Source of the DNA: Candidatus Aerophobota bacterium
GTDB taxonomy: Bacteria > Aerophobota > Aerophobia > Aerophobales > B3-G15
DNA length: 6,781 nt
Assembly: GCA_021163905.1 (NCBI GenBank)
Contig: JAGGTG010000137.1
Location: 1-6,781 of the forward strand
Direction of reading: 5' to 3'
Shown: one piece after another, positions 1-6,313 of the stretch
Position numbering within the stretch: position 1 is the stretch's first letter
How the letters are laid out: every line of letters begins with the position of its first letter
Notes under the pieces: model-generated
What the model was told of the DNA's origin: nothing
The model's database searches: none
What the model saw: only the letters and a program-made list of their open reading frames with translations
Position numbers and translations under genes: made by a program

Positions 1-15
1 TACTTTAGTGAAGAG

Positions 16-1401
16 CTAACTTATCTGCTCGCCAAAAAGAGGCTTCCTTAGGGATACCCAGGAGCCCTTTAGAGGAATATTGTGGAAAAAGTGTCCCAGT
101 TTCAGAAAATAACTCAATTCACCCAGGGCATATCCCGGGTTAGCCTGAGTTATTTTTACAGGGATAATTTTCCCTGTAATTGAGGAAAGAAGAGTATCAT
201 CTCCAGAAAAAGGAATGAGAACTCTAATATAGTTGTGAGTGTATCCTGTAAGATAGCCAGTTTTTGCATCTCTTTTTCTCTCAATTAAAACCGGAAGATT
301 CTCTCCAACAAACTTCTCTATAAACTTCCAGGAAAGATCCTTAGATAAATTTTTCAGGATATTGCTTCTTTTTTTCTTTACACTTTCCCTCACCACTGGC
401 TTCATTTTAAAGGCAGATGTCCCGGGGCGAGGAGAAAAACAAAATATGTGGAGACGATGAAAACCTATCCTTTTAATAAAATCGCAGGTCCTGTAAAAAC
501 TATCCTCATCCTCCCCGGGAAATCCAACCATAACATCACCTGTTAATCCAAGGTGAGGAATCTTACTTTTAAAATTATCTACCAGAGCAATAACCTGAGA
601 AATCTTATATCCTCGACCCATCTTTTCCAGAATCTTATCATCTCCACTTTGAAAGGCAAGATGAAGATGAGGACAGATAAAAGGTGAGGATGCTAAAAGA
701 TCCACGAGTTTATCCGGAATAAGATGAGGCTCTAAAGAACTGAGCCTTATTCTAAATTCCTTATGATCCCTGGATAAGCTATTCAGGAGTTTTTCTAAAA
801 GATCAACCAAGGATAAAGGGGGGATAAAGTCCTTTCCATATAGGGCAAGATTGACTCCTGTTAAAACAATTTCCCTGTATCCTGCCCTAATAAGATAGCT
901 AACCTCCTGGATAACATCTTCTATTTTCTTGCTCCTGATCGTGGATCCACGAACATAGGGTATCCTGCAGTAGCTACAGAACCTGTTACAGCCATCCTCT
1001 ATTTTTACAAATGCCCTCTCATGACCAGAAAAACCATGAATGAAAAGGTCTTCCCCAATAAAATTGGAAGGGGAAAGAAACCTTTCAATTCTTAGTTTAT
1101 CCTTGTTTCTCACTATCCTGATTTGGGGAAACTCCTTTTTTATTTTTTTCCACTCTGCCTCTACAAGACAACCTGTTACCAGAATCTGGGTTGACCTATT
1201 TTTCTTTAAAGCCCTTTTTATAAGATTTATTGACTTTTTGTCGGCACTTCTGGTAACGGTGCAGGTATTTACAATATAAAATTCAGCATGGGAGGAAAAG
1301 GGAACAACCCTGTATCCCAGCTTTTCAAGCCTTTCCCTCATAAGCTGAGTTTCGTATTGATTGACCTTGCAACCAACTGTAGCCAAAGCTACTTTTTGCA
1401 A
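16..1401 (-). CDS. mtaB: tRNA (N6-threonylcarbamoyladenosine-37 C2) methylthiotransferase MtaB
   Basis: This radical-SAM enzyme adds a methylthio group to t6A at position 37 of ANN-decoding tRNAs, giving ms2t6A; it is cytosolic and carries two [4Fe-4S] clusters. Numbered from the TTG at 1401 (461 aa), the N-terminal UPF0004 domain has Cys11 (in VGCKVNQYET), Cys47 (in VNTCTVT) and Cys78 (in VTGC). The radical-SAM motif CNRFCSYC supplies Cys138, Cys142 and Cys145. A TRAM-like RNA-binding domain follows from roughly residue 375 (GYLTGYTHNYIRVL). VGCKVNQYET and the following NTCTVT favour MtaB over MiaB or RimO. The start is uncertain: TTG at 1401 has GAGGA just upstream and leaves the short N-terminus usual in the family, while an in-frame TTG at 1425 would add 8 residues and overlap dnaJ by 8 bases. 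The stop is TAG at 16-18. It is probably co-transcribed with dnaJ, although its function is translational. Confidence 0.93.
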   Translation of the reverse strand: MQKVALATVGCKVNQYETQLMRERLEKLGYRVVPFSSHAEFYIVNTCTVTRSADKKSINLIKRALKKNRSTQILVTGCLVEAEWKKIKKEFPQIRIVRNKDKLRIERFLSPSNFIGEDLFIHGFSGHERAFVKIEDGCNRFCSYCRIPYVRGSTIRSKKIEDVIQEVSYLIRAGYREIVLTGVNLALYGKDFIPPLSLVDLLEKLLNSLSRDHKEFRIRLSSLEPHLIPDKLVDLLASSPFICPHLHLAFQSGDDKILEKMGRGYKISQVIALVDNFKSKIPHLGLTGDVMVGFPGEDEDSFYRTCDFIKRIGFHRLHIFCFSPRPGTSAFKMKPVVRESVKKKRSNILKNLSKDLSWKFIEKFVGENLPVLIERKRDAKTGYLTGYTHNYIRVLIPFSGDDTLLSSITGKIIPVKITQANPGYALGELSYFLKLGHFFHNIPLKGSWVSLRKPLFGEQIS

Positions 1402-1441
1402 TTTTTCCTCTATTATTCTATCCAAATAAACTCTTCACCTT
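1399..1441 (-). promoter_or_regulatory. Two competing TTG starts and ribosome binding sites for mtaB
   Basis: The end of dnaJ (TAG at 1418-1420) is embedded in two possible translation starts for mtaB. The upstream one is TTG at 1423-1425, with AAGGTG at 1436-1441 ten bases away, inside dnaJ. The downstream one is TTG at 1399-1401, with GAGGA at 1406-1410 four bases away, just past the dnaJ stop. The second has the more typical Shine-Dalgarno sequence and gives the N-terminus expected for MtaB. Either way mtaB starts with the weak codon TTG and is probably translationally coupled to dnaJ. Confidence 0.5.
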
Positions 1442-2575
1442 GCGGAAAAATTCCCTTATGCGGGGTTGTCCTCTTTCACGGGATAACTCATCAAACCTCT
1501 TCAAAAGTTGTTTCTGTTCAGGAGTAAGATTAACAGGAGTTTCCACCACAACCTTCACCAGTTGATCACCTCGGGATGAGGAGTGAAGATAGGGAGCTCC
1601 TTTACCTCTTAAACGAAATACCTTTCCAGTTTGGGTTCCAGGAGGTATTTTTAGTCTTACCTTACCATCAACTGTTGGCACTGATATCTCTCCTCCAAGA
1701 GCGGCAAGGGCAAAGCTAATTGGAACCTCAATAAAAATATCACTTCCCTGCCTTGAAAAAAGTGGATGGGGCCTTACCTTAATTGAAACAAACAAATCTC
1801 CGGATGGTCCTCCTCCTGTACCAGCCTGTCCTTCTCCTCTCAGCCTCAAAGTAGTTCCATTATCAACACCGGGAGGAATTCTAACCTTTATCTTTCTTGT
1901 AGTTCTTACTCTTCCCGTTCCCCTACACTGCTTGCAGGGTTTGCGGATAATTGTTCCCCTGCCATGACATTGAGTACAGGTTCGGGTAAAGGCAAAAAAT
2001 CCCTGTCTTGTCTGAATATAACCTGTTCCCCCACAGGCAGGACAGGTTTCTGGATGATAGCCAGGCTCAACTCCACTTCCCCTACATCTCGGACAGGTCT
2101 CATAACGGGTAACAGCTATCTCCTTCTCGGTTCCGGAGATTGCCTCTTCAAAATCTATCTCAAGGTTGTAATGAAGGGAGGCTCCAGCTTGAGCCTCCCT
2201 TTCATGAGCAGTTCTTGTTCTCCCAAAGAAATCTCCAAAAATACTCTCACCGAAAATATCCTCTCCTCCAAATACCTCCTCGAATATCTTGAAGGGATCA
2301 AAATCAAATCCACCAAATCCACCACCAGCTCCAGCCCCTACCTCTGCCTCAAGTCCAGCATGACCGTACTGATCATAAATCCTTCTTTTCTCCGGATCTG
2401 AGAGAACTTTATAAGCTTCCGAAACCTCCTTGAATTTTTCCTCAGCTTCTTTTGGATTATCTGGATTCCTGTCCGGATGATACTTTATGGCAAGACGCCT
2501 GTAGGCTTTTTTTATCTCTTCCGCAGAGGCATCCCTTGATACTCCCAGAATCTCGTAGTAATCCCTCTTAGCCAC
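1418..2575 (-). CDS. dnaJ: Chaperone protein DnaJ (Hsp40, type I)
   Basis: DnaJ delivers unfolded clients to DnaK and stimulates its ATPase in the cytosol. The protein is 385 aa, the usual length, and complete. Its J domain covers residues 1-70 with His33-Pro34-Asp35, the triad needed to trigger DnaK ATP hydrolysis. A Gly/Phe-rich region follows at about 75-118. The zinc-binding domain has four CxxCxGxG repeats starting at Cys161, Cys178, Cys200 and Cys214, all intact. Two beta-sandwich client-binding domains and a C-terminal dimerisation tail (IREFFRKVKSLFG) complete a class I DnaJ. The start is GTG at 2573-2575, preceded by GAGGTGG at 2584-2590 with 8-base spacing; the first G of that site is the last base of the dnaK stop codon. 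Only 14 bases separate dnaK and dnaJ, so they surely share a transcript. Confidence 0.98.
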   Translation of the reverse strand: MAKRDYYEILGVSRDASAEEIKKAYRRLAIKYHPDRNPDNPKEAEEKFKEVSEAYKVLSDPEKRRIYDQYGHAGLEAEVGAGAGGGFGGFDFDPFKIFEEVFGGEDIFGESIFGDFFGRTRTAHEREAQAGASLHYNLEIDFEEAISGTEKEIAVTRYETCPRCRGSGVEPGYHPETCPACGGTGYIQTRQGFFAFTRTCTQCHGRGTIIRKPCKQCRGTGRVRTTRKIKVRIPPGVDNGTTLRLRGEGQAGTGGGPSGDLFVSIKVRPHPLFSRQGSDIFIEVPISFALAALGGEISVPTVDGKVRLKIPPGTQTGKVFRLRGKGAPYLHSSSRGDQLVKVVVETPVNLTPEQKQLLKRFDELSRERGQPRIREFFRKVKSLFG

Positions 2576-2589
2576 TTACAAAACCACCT

Positions 2590-4500
2590 CTACTCTTCTA
2601 CTTTGTAATCAGCGTCAGTTATATTATCTTCCTTACCCTTGTCTTCTTTCTTTTCGGACGATGCAGTTGCTCCTTGCCTGGCAGCTTCCTGATACACAGC
2701 CTGGCCTAACTTTTGAGAAACCTGGCCAAGCTTTGTTATCTTATCACGGATAAGCTGAGGATCCTCTCCACTCATAGCTTTTCTAAGGTCTTCAATTGCA
2801 TCCTGAATTTCCTTTTTCTCAGCATCGCTCACCTTATCTCCATATTCCTTTAAGGCCTTCTCTGTGGCGTAGATGATATTGTCAGCCTGATTTCTTGCCT
2901 CTATTAACTCCCTTCTCTTTCTATCCTCCTCTGCATGCTGTTCAGCCTCATGAATCATCCTCTCCTTTTCCTCTTCGGATAAGGCTCCGGTTTCTCTAAT
3001 AGTGATACTTTGCTCCTTGCCTGTAGCCTTATCCTTGGCACTTACATTAAGAATCCCATTTGCATCTATATCAAAAGTCACCTCAATTTGAGGAACTCCT
3101 CTTGGAGCAGGAGGAATACCCACAAGTTGGAATCTCCCCAGAGTGCGGTTGTCCTTAGCCATAGCCCTTTCTCCCTGAAGAACGTGAATATCTACAGCAG
3201 TTTGATTGTCCGCAGCAGTTGTAAATATCTTACTAACCCTTGTGGGAATGGTTGTATTTCTCTCGATGAGTTTAGTAAAAACACCACCCAGGGTTTCTAT
3301 TCCAAGAGAAAGGGGAGTAACATCAAGAAGCAGAATATCCTTTACCTCTCCGGCAAGAACCCCTCCCTGGATAGCAGCACCTACAGCCACAACCTCATCC
3401 GGGTTAACTCCCTTGTGAGGTTCCTTTCCAAAAAACTTACGTACCGCTTCCTGAACCTTGGGCATCCTGGTCATTCCACCAACAAGTATAACCTCATCTA
3501 TATCTGATGGGCTAAGTTTAGCATCGGCAAGAGCCTGACGACAGGGTCCCAGTGTCCTTTCAATTAAATCCTCGGTTAACTGTTCAAGCTTAGCCCTGGT
3601 CAAGGTCATACTTAAATGTTTAGGACCGGACTGATCAGCGGTGATAAAGGGAAGATTGATCTGGGTTTCCATTGTAGAGGAAAGTTCACATTTTGCTTTC
3701 TCCGCAGCTTCCTTTAGTCTTTGAAGAGCCATCCTATCTTTCCTTAGATCTATTCCATTTTCCTTCTGGAAAGTATCGGCTATCCAGTCAACAATTCTCT
3801 GGTCAAAATCATCCCCGCCAAGATAGGTATCACCACTGGTAGCAAGAACCTCAACCACGTTGTCTCCAACATCAAGAATAGAAATATCAAAGGTTCCTCC
3901 TCCAAGATCATAAACTGCAATTTTCTTCTCTCCCTTCTTTTCAAGTCCATAAGCCATAGCTGCAGCAGTAGGCTCGTTAATTATCCGCTCAACTTTAAGC
4001 CCGGCAATAGTTCCTGCATCCTTTGTTGCCTGACGCTGAGAATCATTAAAGTAAGCAGGAACGGTGATAACCGCCCTTTTCACCTCCTCTCCAAGATAAT
4101 CCTCTGCAATTTGTTTCATCTTCTGCAAAACTCTCGCCGATATCTCCTGGGGAAGAAAGGTGCCTCTGTTGACCTTAACAGCCGCTCTTCCCTGAGAATC
4201 TGGAACTATCTTATAGGAAACTCTTTTTTGAGCTTCCTTTACAGCAGCTTCCTCGTATCTTCTACCTATAATTCTTTTTACCGAATGAACGGTATTTTCC
4301 GGATTGGTTATAGCCTGCCTCTTGGCAGGACCACCAACAAGCATCTCCCCTTTATCGGTGAAAGCTACGACAGAAGGAGTGGTTCTAGCACCTTCCTGGT
4401 TGGGAATTACCTTGGCCTCATCTCCCTCCATAACCGCAACGCAGGAATTAGTTGTACCAAGATCTATACCAATTATTTTATTACTAACCTTCCTTGCCAT
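2590..4500 (-). CDS. dnaK: Molecular chaperone DnaK (Hsp70)
   Basis: DnaK is the ATP-driven Hsp70 that binds exposed hydrophobic segments of clients and cycles with DnaJ and GrpE. At 636 aa it is full length. The nucleotide-binding domain shows GIDLGTTNS at 11-19, DLGGGTFDIS at 198-207 and VILVGGMTRMP at 337-347, the three classical Hsp70 signatures. The interdomain linker DILLLDVTP lies at 388-396, followed by the substrate-binding beta domain (GERAMAKDNRTLGRF, 444-457), the helical lid from about 505, and a disordered acidic end (ITDADYKVEE). A segment after residue 80 that Bacillus DnaK lacks indicates a diderm-type protein. The ATG at 4498-4500 has AGGAGG at 4507-4512, spacing 6, the strongest ribosome binding site in the window, as expected for the most abundant of the three chaperones. 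It stops with TAG at 2590-2592. Confidence 0.99.
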   Translation of the reverse strand: MARKVSNKIIGIDLGTTNSCVAVMEGDEAKVIPNQEGARTTPSVVAFTDKGEMLVGGPAKRQAITNPENTVHSVKRIIGRRYEEAAVKEAQKRVSYKIVPDSQGRAAVKVNRGTFLPQEISARVLQKMKQIAEDYLGEEVKRAVITVPAYFNDSQRQATKDAGTIAGLKVERIINEPTAAAMAYGLEKKGEKKIAVYDLGGGTFDISILDVGDNVVEVLATSGDTYLGGDDFDQRIVDWIADTFQKENGIDLRKDRMALQRLKEAAEKAKCELSSTMETQINLPFITADQSGPKHLSMTLTRAKLEQLTEDLIERTLGPCRQALADAKLSPSDIDEVILVGGMTRMPKVQEAVRKFFGKEPHKGVNPDEVVAVGAAIQGGVLAGEVKDILLLDVTPLSLGIETLGGVFTKLIERNTTIPTRVSKIFTTAADNQTAVDIHVLQGERAMAKDNRTLGRFQLVGIPPAPRGVPQIEVTFDIDANGILNVSAKDKATGKEQSITIRETGALSEEEKERMIHEAEQHAEEDRKRRELIEARNQADNIIYATEKALKEYGDKVSDAEKKEIQDAIEDLRKAMSGEDPQLIRDKITKLGQVSQKLGQAVYQEAARQGATASSEKKEDKGKEDNITDADYKVEE

Positions 4501-4517
4501 TTTATTCCTCCTCTTCT

Positions 4518-4582
4518 AAATTATCTGAAATTATTCACGGGTTTTGATAAGTCAAATCCCGCAGGGAAAATTATCTGAAATT
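4518..4582. repeat. Pair of exact 15-bp direct repeats in the grpE-dnaK gap
   Basis: AAATTATCTGAAATT occurs at 4518-4532 and again at 4568-4582, exactly 50 bp apart, within an 82-bp intergenic gap. The first copy overlaps the -10 and start point of the putative dnaK promoter; the second abuts the grpE stop codon. The second copy also sits in a perfect inverted repeat, AAAATT (4567-4572) and AATTTT (4579-4584), around 6 bases. The repeats are directly visible; a role as operator sites for a heat-shock regulator is inference. Confidence 0.6.
4528..4555 (-). promoter_or_regulatory. Putative sigma-70-type promoter directly upstream of dnaK
   Basis: On the minus strand TTGACT (4550-4555) matches five of six bases of the -35 consensus. 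Sixteen bases later comes TAATTT (4528-4533), a weak -10 match. Transcription would begin near 4521, giving a leader of about 20 bases that just contains the AGGAGG site of dnaK. The geometry is good although the -10 is poor. If active it would let dnaK, dnaJ and mtaB be expressed separately from grpE. The -35 falls in a weak inverted repeat (4539-4546 with 4553-4560, one mismatch, 6-base loop). Confidence 0.35.
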
Positions 4583-5221
4583 TTATTTTCCCATCTGATT
4601 TTCCTGATGATTATCGGCAGATAAAGCGTCTTTTCTCCTGTTTACCTTAACCATAGCAGGACGCAGCACCTTATCCTTAAATTTATATCCTTTACGCATC
4701 TCCTCTACTACCACATTATCAGGATGATCATTTGACTCTATCCTCATAATTGCCTCATGAAGATGAGGGTTAAACTCCTGTCCCTTAGCAGGTATTTCCT
4801 GAAGTCCTTTTTTCTGCAAAATACCCTTAAACTGCTGATGCACCATTTTAATTCCCTGGGCTAAAGAGGAAAAATCACTGGAAACTTCTGTAGATTCAAT
4901 AGCCCTTTCAAGATCATCGAGCACCGGCAAAAACTCCTTGATAATATCCTCCACCGCCCAGTTAATAAGCTGCTGCCTTTCCCTTACCATTCTCTTTTTA
5001 TAATTTTCAAACTCAGCTTTTAACCTTTTAAGATGATCCAGATACTCCTCCGCTTCCTTATCCGAGCTCTCAATTTGCTTTTCCAGTTGTTTTATCTTTT
5101 CCTTAAGGGAGGATACCTCCTTTTTTAACTTTTCAACCTCCTCAGATTTTGCTGTTAACTCTTTTTGAGCCTCAAGATATTTACTTTTATAACTTACCCT
5201 TCTGGGATTAATTTCACTCAT
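4583..5221 (-). CDS. grpE: Nucleotide exchange factor GrpE
   Basis: GrpE is the dimeric cytosolic exchange factor that releases ADP from DnaK so that clients can be discharged, and in many bacteria it acts as the thermosensor of the system. The protein is 212 aa. Residues about 12-85 are strongly heptad-like and charged, forming the long paired helix; LKAEFENYKKR at 67-77 and FLPVLDDLERAI at 97-108 are family hallmarks. The C-terminal beta domain that contacts DnaK contains the GrpE signature from Phe150 (FNPHLHEAIM) through GYKFKDKVLRPAMVKV, ending at Val193. The ATG at 5219-5221 has AAGGAG six bases upstream. It lies 79 bp after the kinase gene and 82 bp before dnaK. hrcA, the usual upstream neighbour, is not present. 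Confidence 0.98.
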   Translation of the reverse strand: MSEINPRRVSYKSKYLEAQKELTAKSEEVEKLKKEVSSLKEKIKQLEKQIESSDKEAEEYLDHLKRLKAEFENYKKRMVRERQQLINWAVEDIIKEFLPVLDDLERAIESTEVSSDFSSLAQGIKMVHQQFKGILQKKGLQEIPAKGQEFNPHLHEAIMRIESNDHPDNVVVEEMRKGYKFKDKVLRPAMVKVNRRKDALSADNHQENQMGK

Positions 5222-5267
5222 ATTTTACTCCTTTTTAAAAAGCATTGTTGTTAGCCCCTCTTTAGGA

Positions 5268-5287
5268 TCTATTTAATTCTATTTAAT
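5268..5287. repeat. Two tandem 10-bp repeats upstream of grpE
   Basis: TCTATTTAAT is repeated head to tail at 5268-5277 and 5278-5287 in the 79-bp gap between the kinase gene and grpE. The period equals about one helical turn, so both copies face the same side of the DNA. The region is very AT-rich and I see no convincing -35/-10 pair or CIRCE element here. It could be a regulator site or simple low-complexity sequence. Confidence 0.4.
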
Positions 5288-5300
5288 GTAATCATATTAA

Positions 5301-6239
5301 TTATAATCTTCTCACCTTAACCTTATTTACAAGCTCGGTTATTCTCCTCCTCTCAAGTGGTTTTTCTCTACCCTTTTCTGCACTGGCTGATCCAGTTGCA
5401 ACACCCAGACAACAGCTCTCAAGCAAATTTTCCCCTTTATATAAACCAGCTATCAGTCCACCCACCATTGCATCTCCCGCTCCTACAGTGTTAACGGTAC
5501 TAACTCTGGGAGGAGTAAGAAGATAATTCCCATCATCACCCACAACAACTACCTCACCGGCACCCTGAGAAACTACCACCAGCTTAATTCCTCCATTTTT
5601 TATCCTGATTGCCTCCTGTATAATCTCCCTCAACGAAAGAGATTCTTTCTCCACAAGCTCACAAAGCTCATTAACATTTGGTTTTATAAGATAAGGAGAG
5701 GATTTTACTCCTTCCTTAAAAAAAACCCCCCTTGTATCAAGAACAGTTATAATATCCGGATTTTCCTGTTTGGTAAAATTTATAAGTTCAAGATAAATCT
5801 TATCTTCACATCCCGAAGGAACACTTCCTGAAAATACACATACCCTTGCCTTCTTAGTTAATTTAAAGAGCTTATCCTTGAGACTTCTTATATCCTTTTC
5901 AGTTACCCGGGGACCCTGCTCTACAATATGAGTTTCTTTTTCCCTGTCGGGATCAACAACGGTTAAATTTATTCTGCTCTCTCCACTAATCCATATGAAA
6001 TCAGCGGGGATTTGCTCCTGTTTTAATTTTCTCTCTATCTCTTCTCCTACCCTACCTCCAAGCCACCCTGTTGCAACAGTTGGAATATCAAAGATCTTAA
6101 GTACTCTTGAAACATTTATCCCCTTTCCTCCAGCAATTCTTGCCCGCTCTCTTTTTACTATATTGACACCTCTGGCTTTGAAACCGGGAATTTCAACCAC
6201 TCTATCCAGAACAGGGTTAAGAGTAACAGTAAGAACCAT
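5301..6239 (-). CDS. PfkB-family hexose kinase (1-phosphofructokinase / tagatose-6-phosphate kinase type)
   Basis: This ribokinase-fold enzyme probably phosphorylates a sugar phosphate with ATP in the cytosol; the closest subgroup by motif is FruK/LacC/PfkB. The 312-aa length is typical. The N-terminus VLTVTLNPVLDRVV is characteristic of the FruK/LacC group, with Asp12 in the expected substrate-contact position. The first PfkB signature is AGGKGINVSRVL (36-47). SGSVPSG lies at 137-143 and KPNVNEL at 186-192. The second signature is TVNTVGAGDAMVGG (248-261), with the anion hole GAGD and catalytic base Asp256. The exact substrate (fructose 1-phosphate, fructose 6-phosphate or tagatose 6-phosphate) cannot be fixed from motifs, and no PTS or sugar-operon gene is visible. 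The ATG at 6237-6239 matches the family N-terminus but has no Shine-Dalgarno sequence. It is the first gene of the apparent cluster; co-transcription with grpE, 79 bp downstream, is plausible but unproven. Confidence 0.93.
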   Translation of the reverse strand: MVLTVTLNPVLDRVVEIPGFKARGVNIVKRERARIAGGKGINVSRVLKIFDIPTVATGWLGGRVGEEIERKLKQEQIPADFIWISGESRINLTVVDPDREKETHIVEQGPRVTEKDIRSLKDKLFKLTKKARVCVFSGSVPSGCEDKIYLELINFTKQENPDIITVLDTRGVFFKEGVKSSPYLIKPNVNELCELVEKESLSLREIIQEAIRIKNGGIKLVVVSQGAGEVVVVGDDGNYLLTPPRVSTVNTVGAGDAMVGGLIAGLYKGENLLESCCLGVATGSASAEKGREKPLERRRITELVNKVKVRRL

Positions 6240-6250
6240 TCTGATGTTAA

Positions 6251-6278
6251 TTTTTAGAAAAAAAGGGGATTAAGTCAA
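6251..6278 (-). promoter_or_regulatory. Putative sigma-70-type promoter of the PfkB-family gene
   Basis: On the minus strand TTGACT (6273-6278) is followed after 16 bases by TAAAAA (6251-6256), which matches four of six -10 positions. The -10 ends only 11 bases before the ATG, so transcription would start about 5 bases upstream of the gene. This fits the absence of a Shine-Dalgarno sequence and suggests a nearly leaderless mRNA. The promoter shares TTGACTTA and the 16-base spacing with the putative dnaK promoter. Confidence 0.45.
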
Positions 6279-6290
6279 GCTAATTGAGGG

Positions 6291-6313
6291 GGGGCAATGC
6301 GAAGCATTGCCCC
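6291..6313. repeat. Perfect 10-bp hairpin with GAA loop (REP-like palindrome)
   Basis: GGGGCAATGC (6291-6300) and GCATTGCCCC (6304-6313) are exact complements around a GAA loop. The centre GCGAAGC is a sequence known to form an unusually stable DNA mini-hairpin. TTGAGGG (6284-6290) can also pair with CCCTTAA (6333-6339, one G-T wobble), closing a larger structure. It sits about 12 bp upstream of the kinase promoter. In the direction of the genes no T-run follows, so it is not a convincing terminator there; a short TTT follows on the plus strand. A repetitive extragenic palindrome is the best guess. Confidence 0.6.

Noticed and set aside
1418..2575. Frameshift or defect in dnaJ because it starts with GTG
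   Set aside because: The GTG has a strong GAGGTGG site at 8 bases and the J domain begins at the normal residue, so the gene is intact.
3010..3507. 165-codon plus-strand open frame inside dnaK
   Set aside because: It lies antisense to strongly conserved DnaK coding sequence, has no motif and is a by-product of dnaK codon use. The same holds for plus-strand frames at 1964-2401 and 4111-4578.
5222..5300. Possible CIRCE operator or heat-shock promoter before grpE (GAGGGGCTAA resembles the right half of CIRCE)
   Set aside because: The matching left half TTAGCACTC is absent at the required spacing, and no adequate -35/-10 pair is seen.
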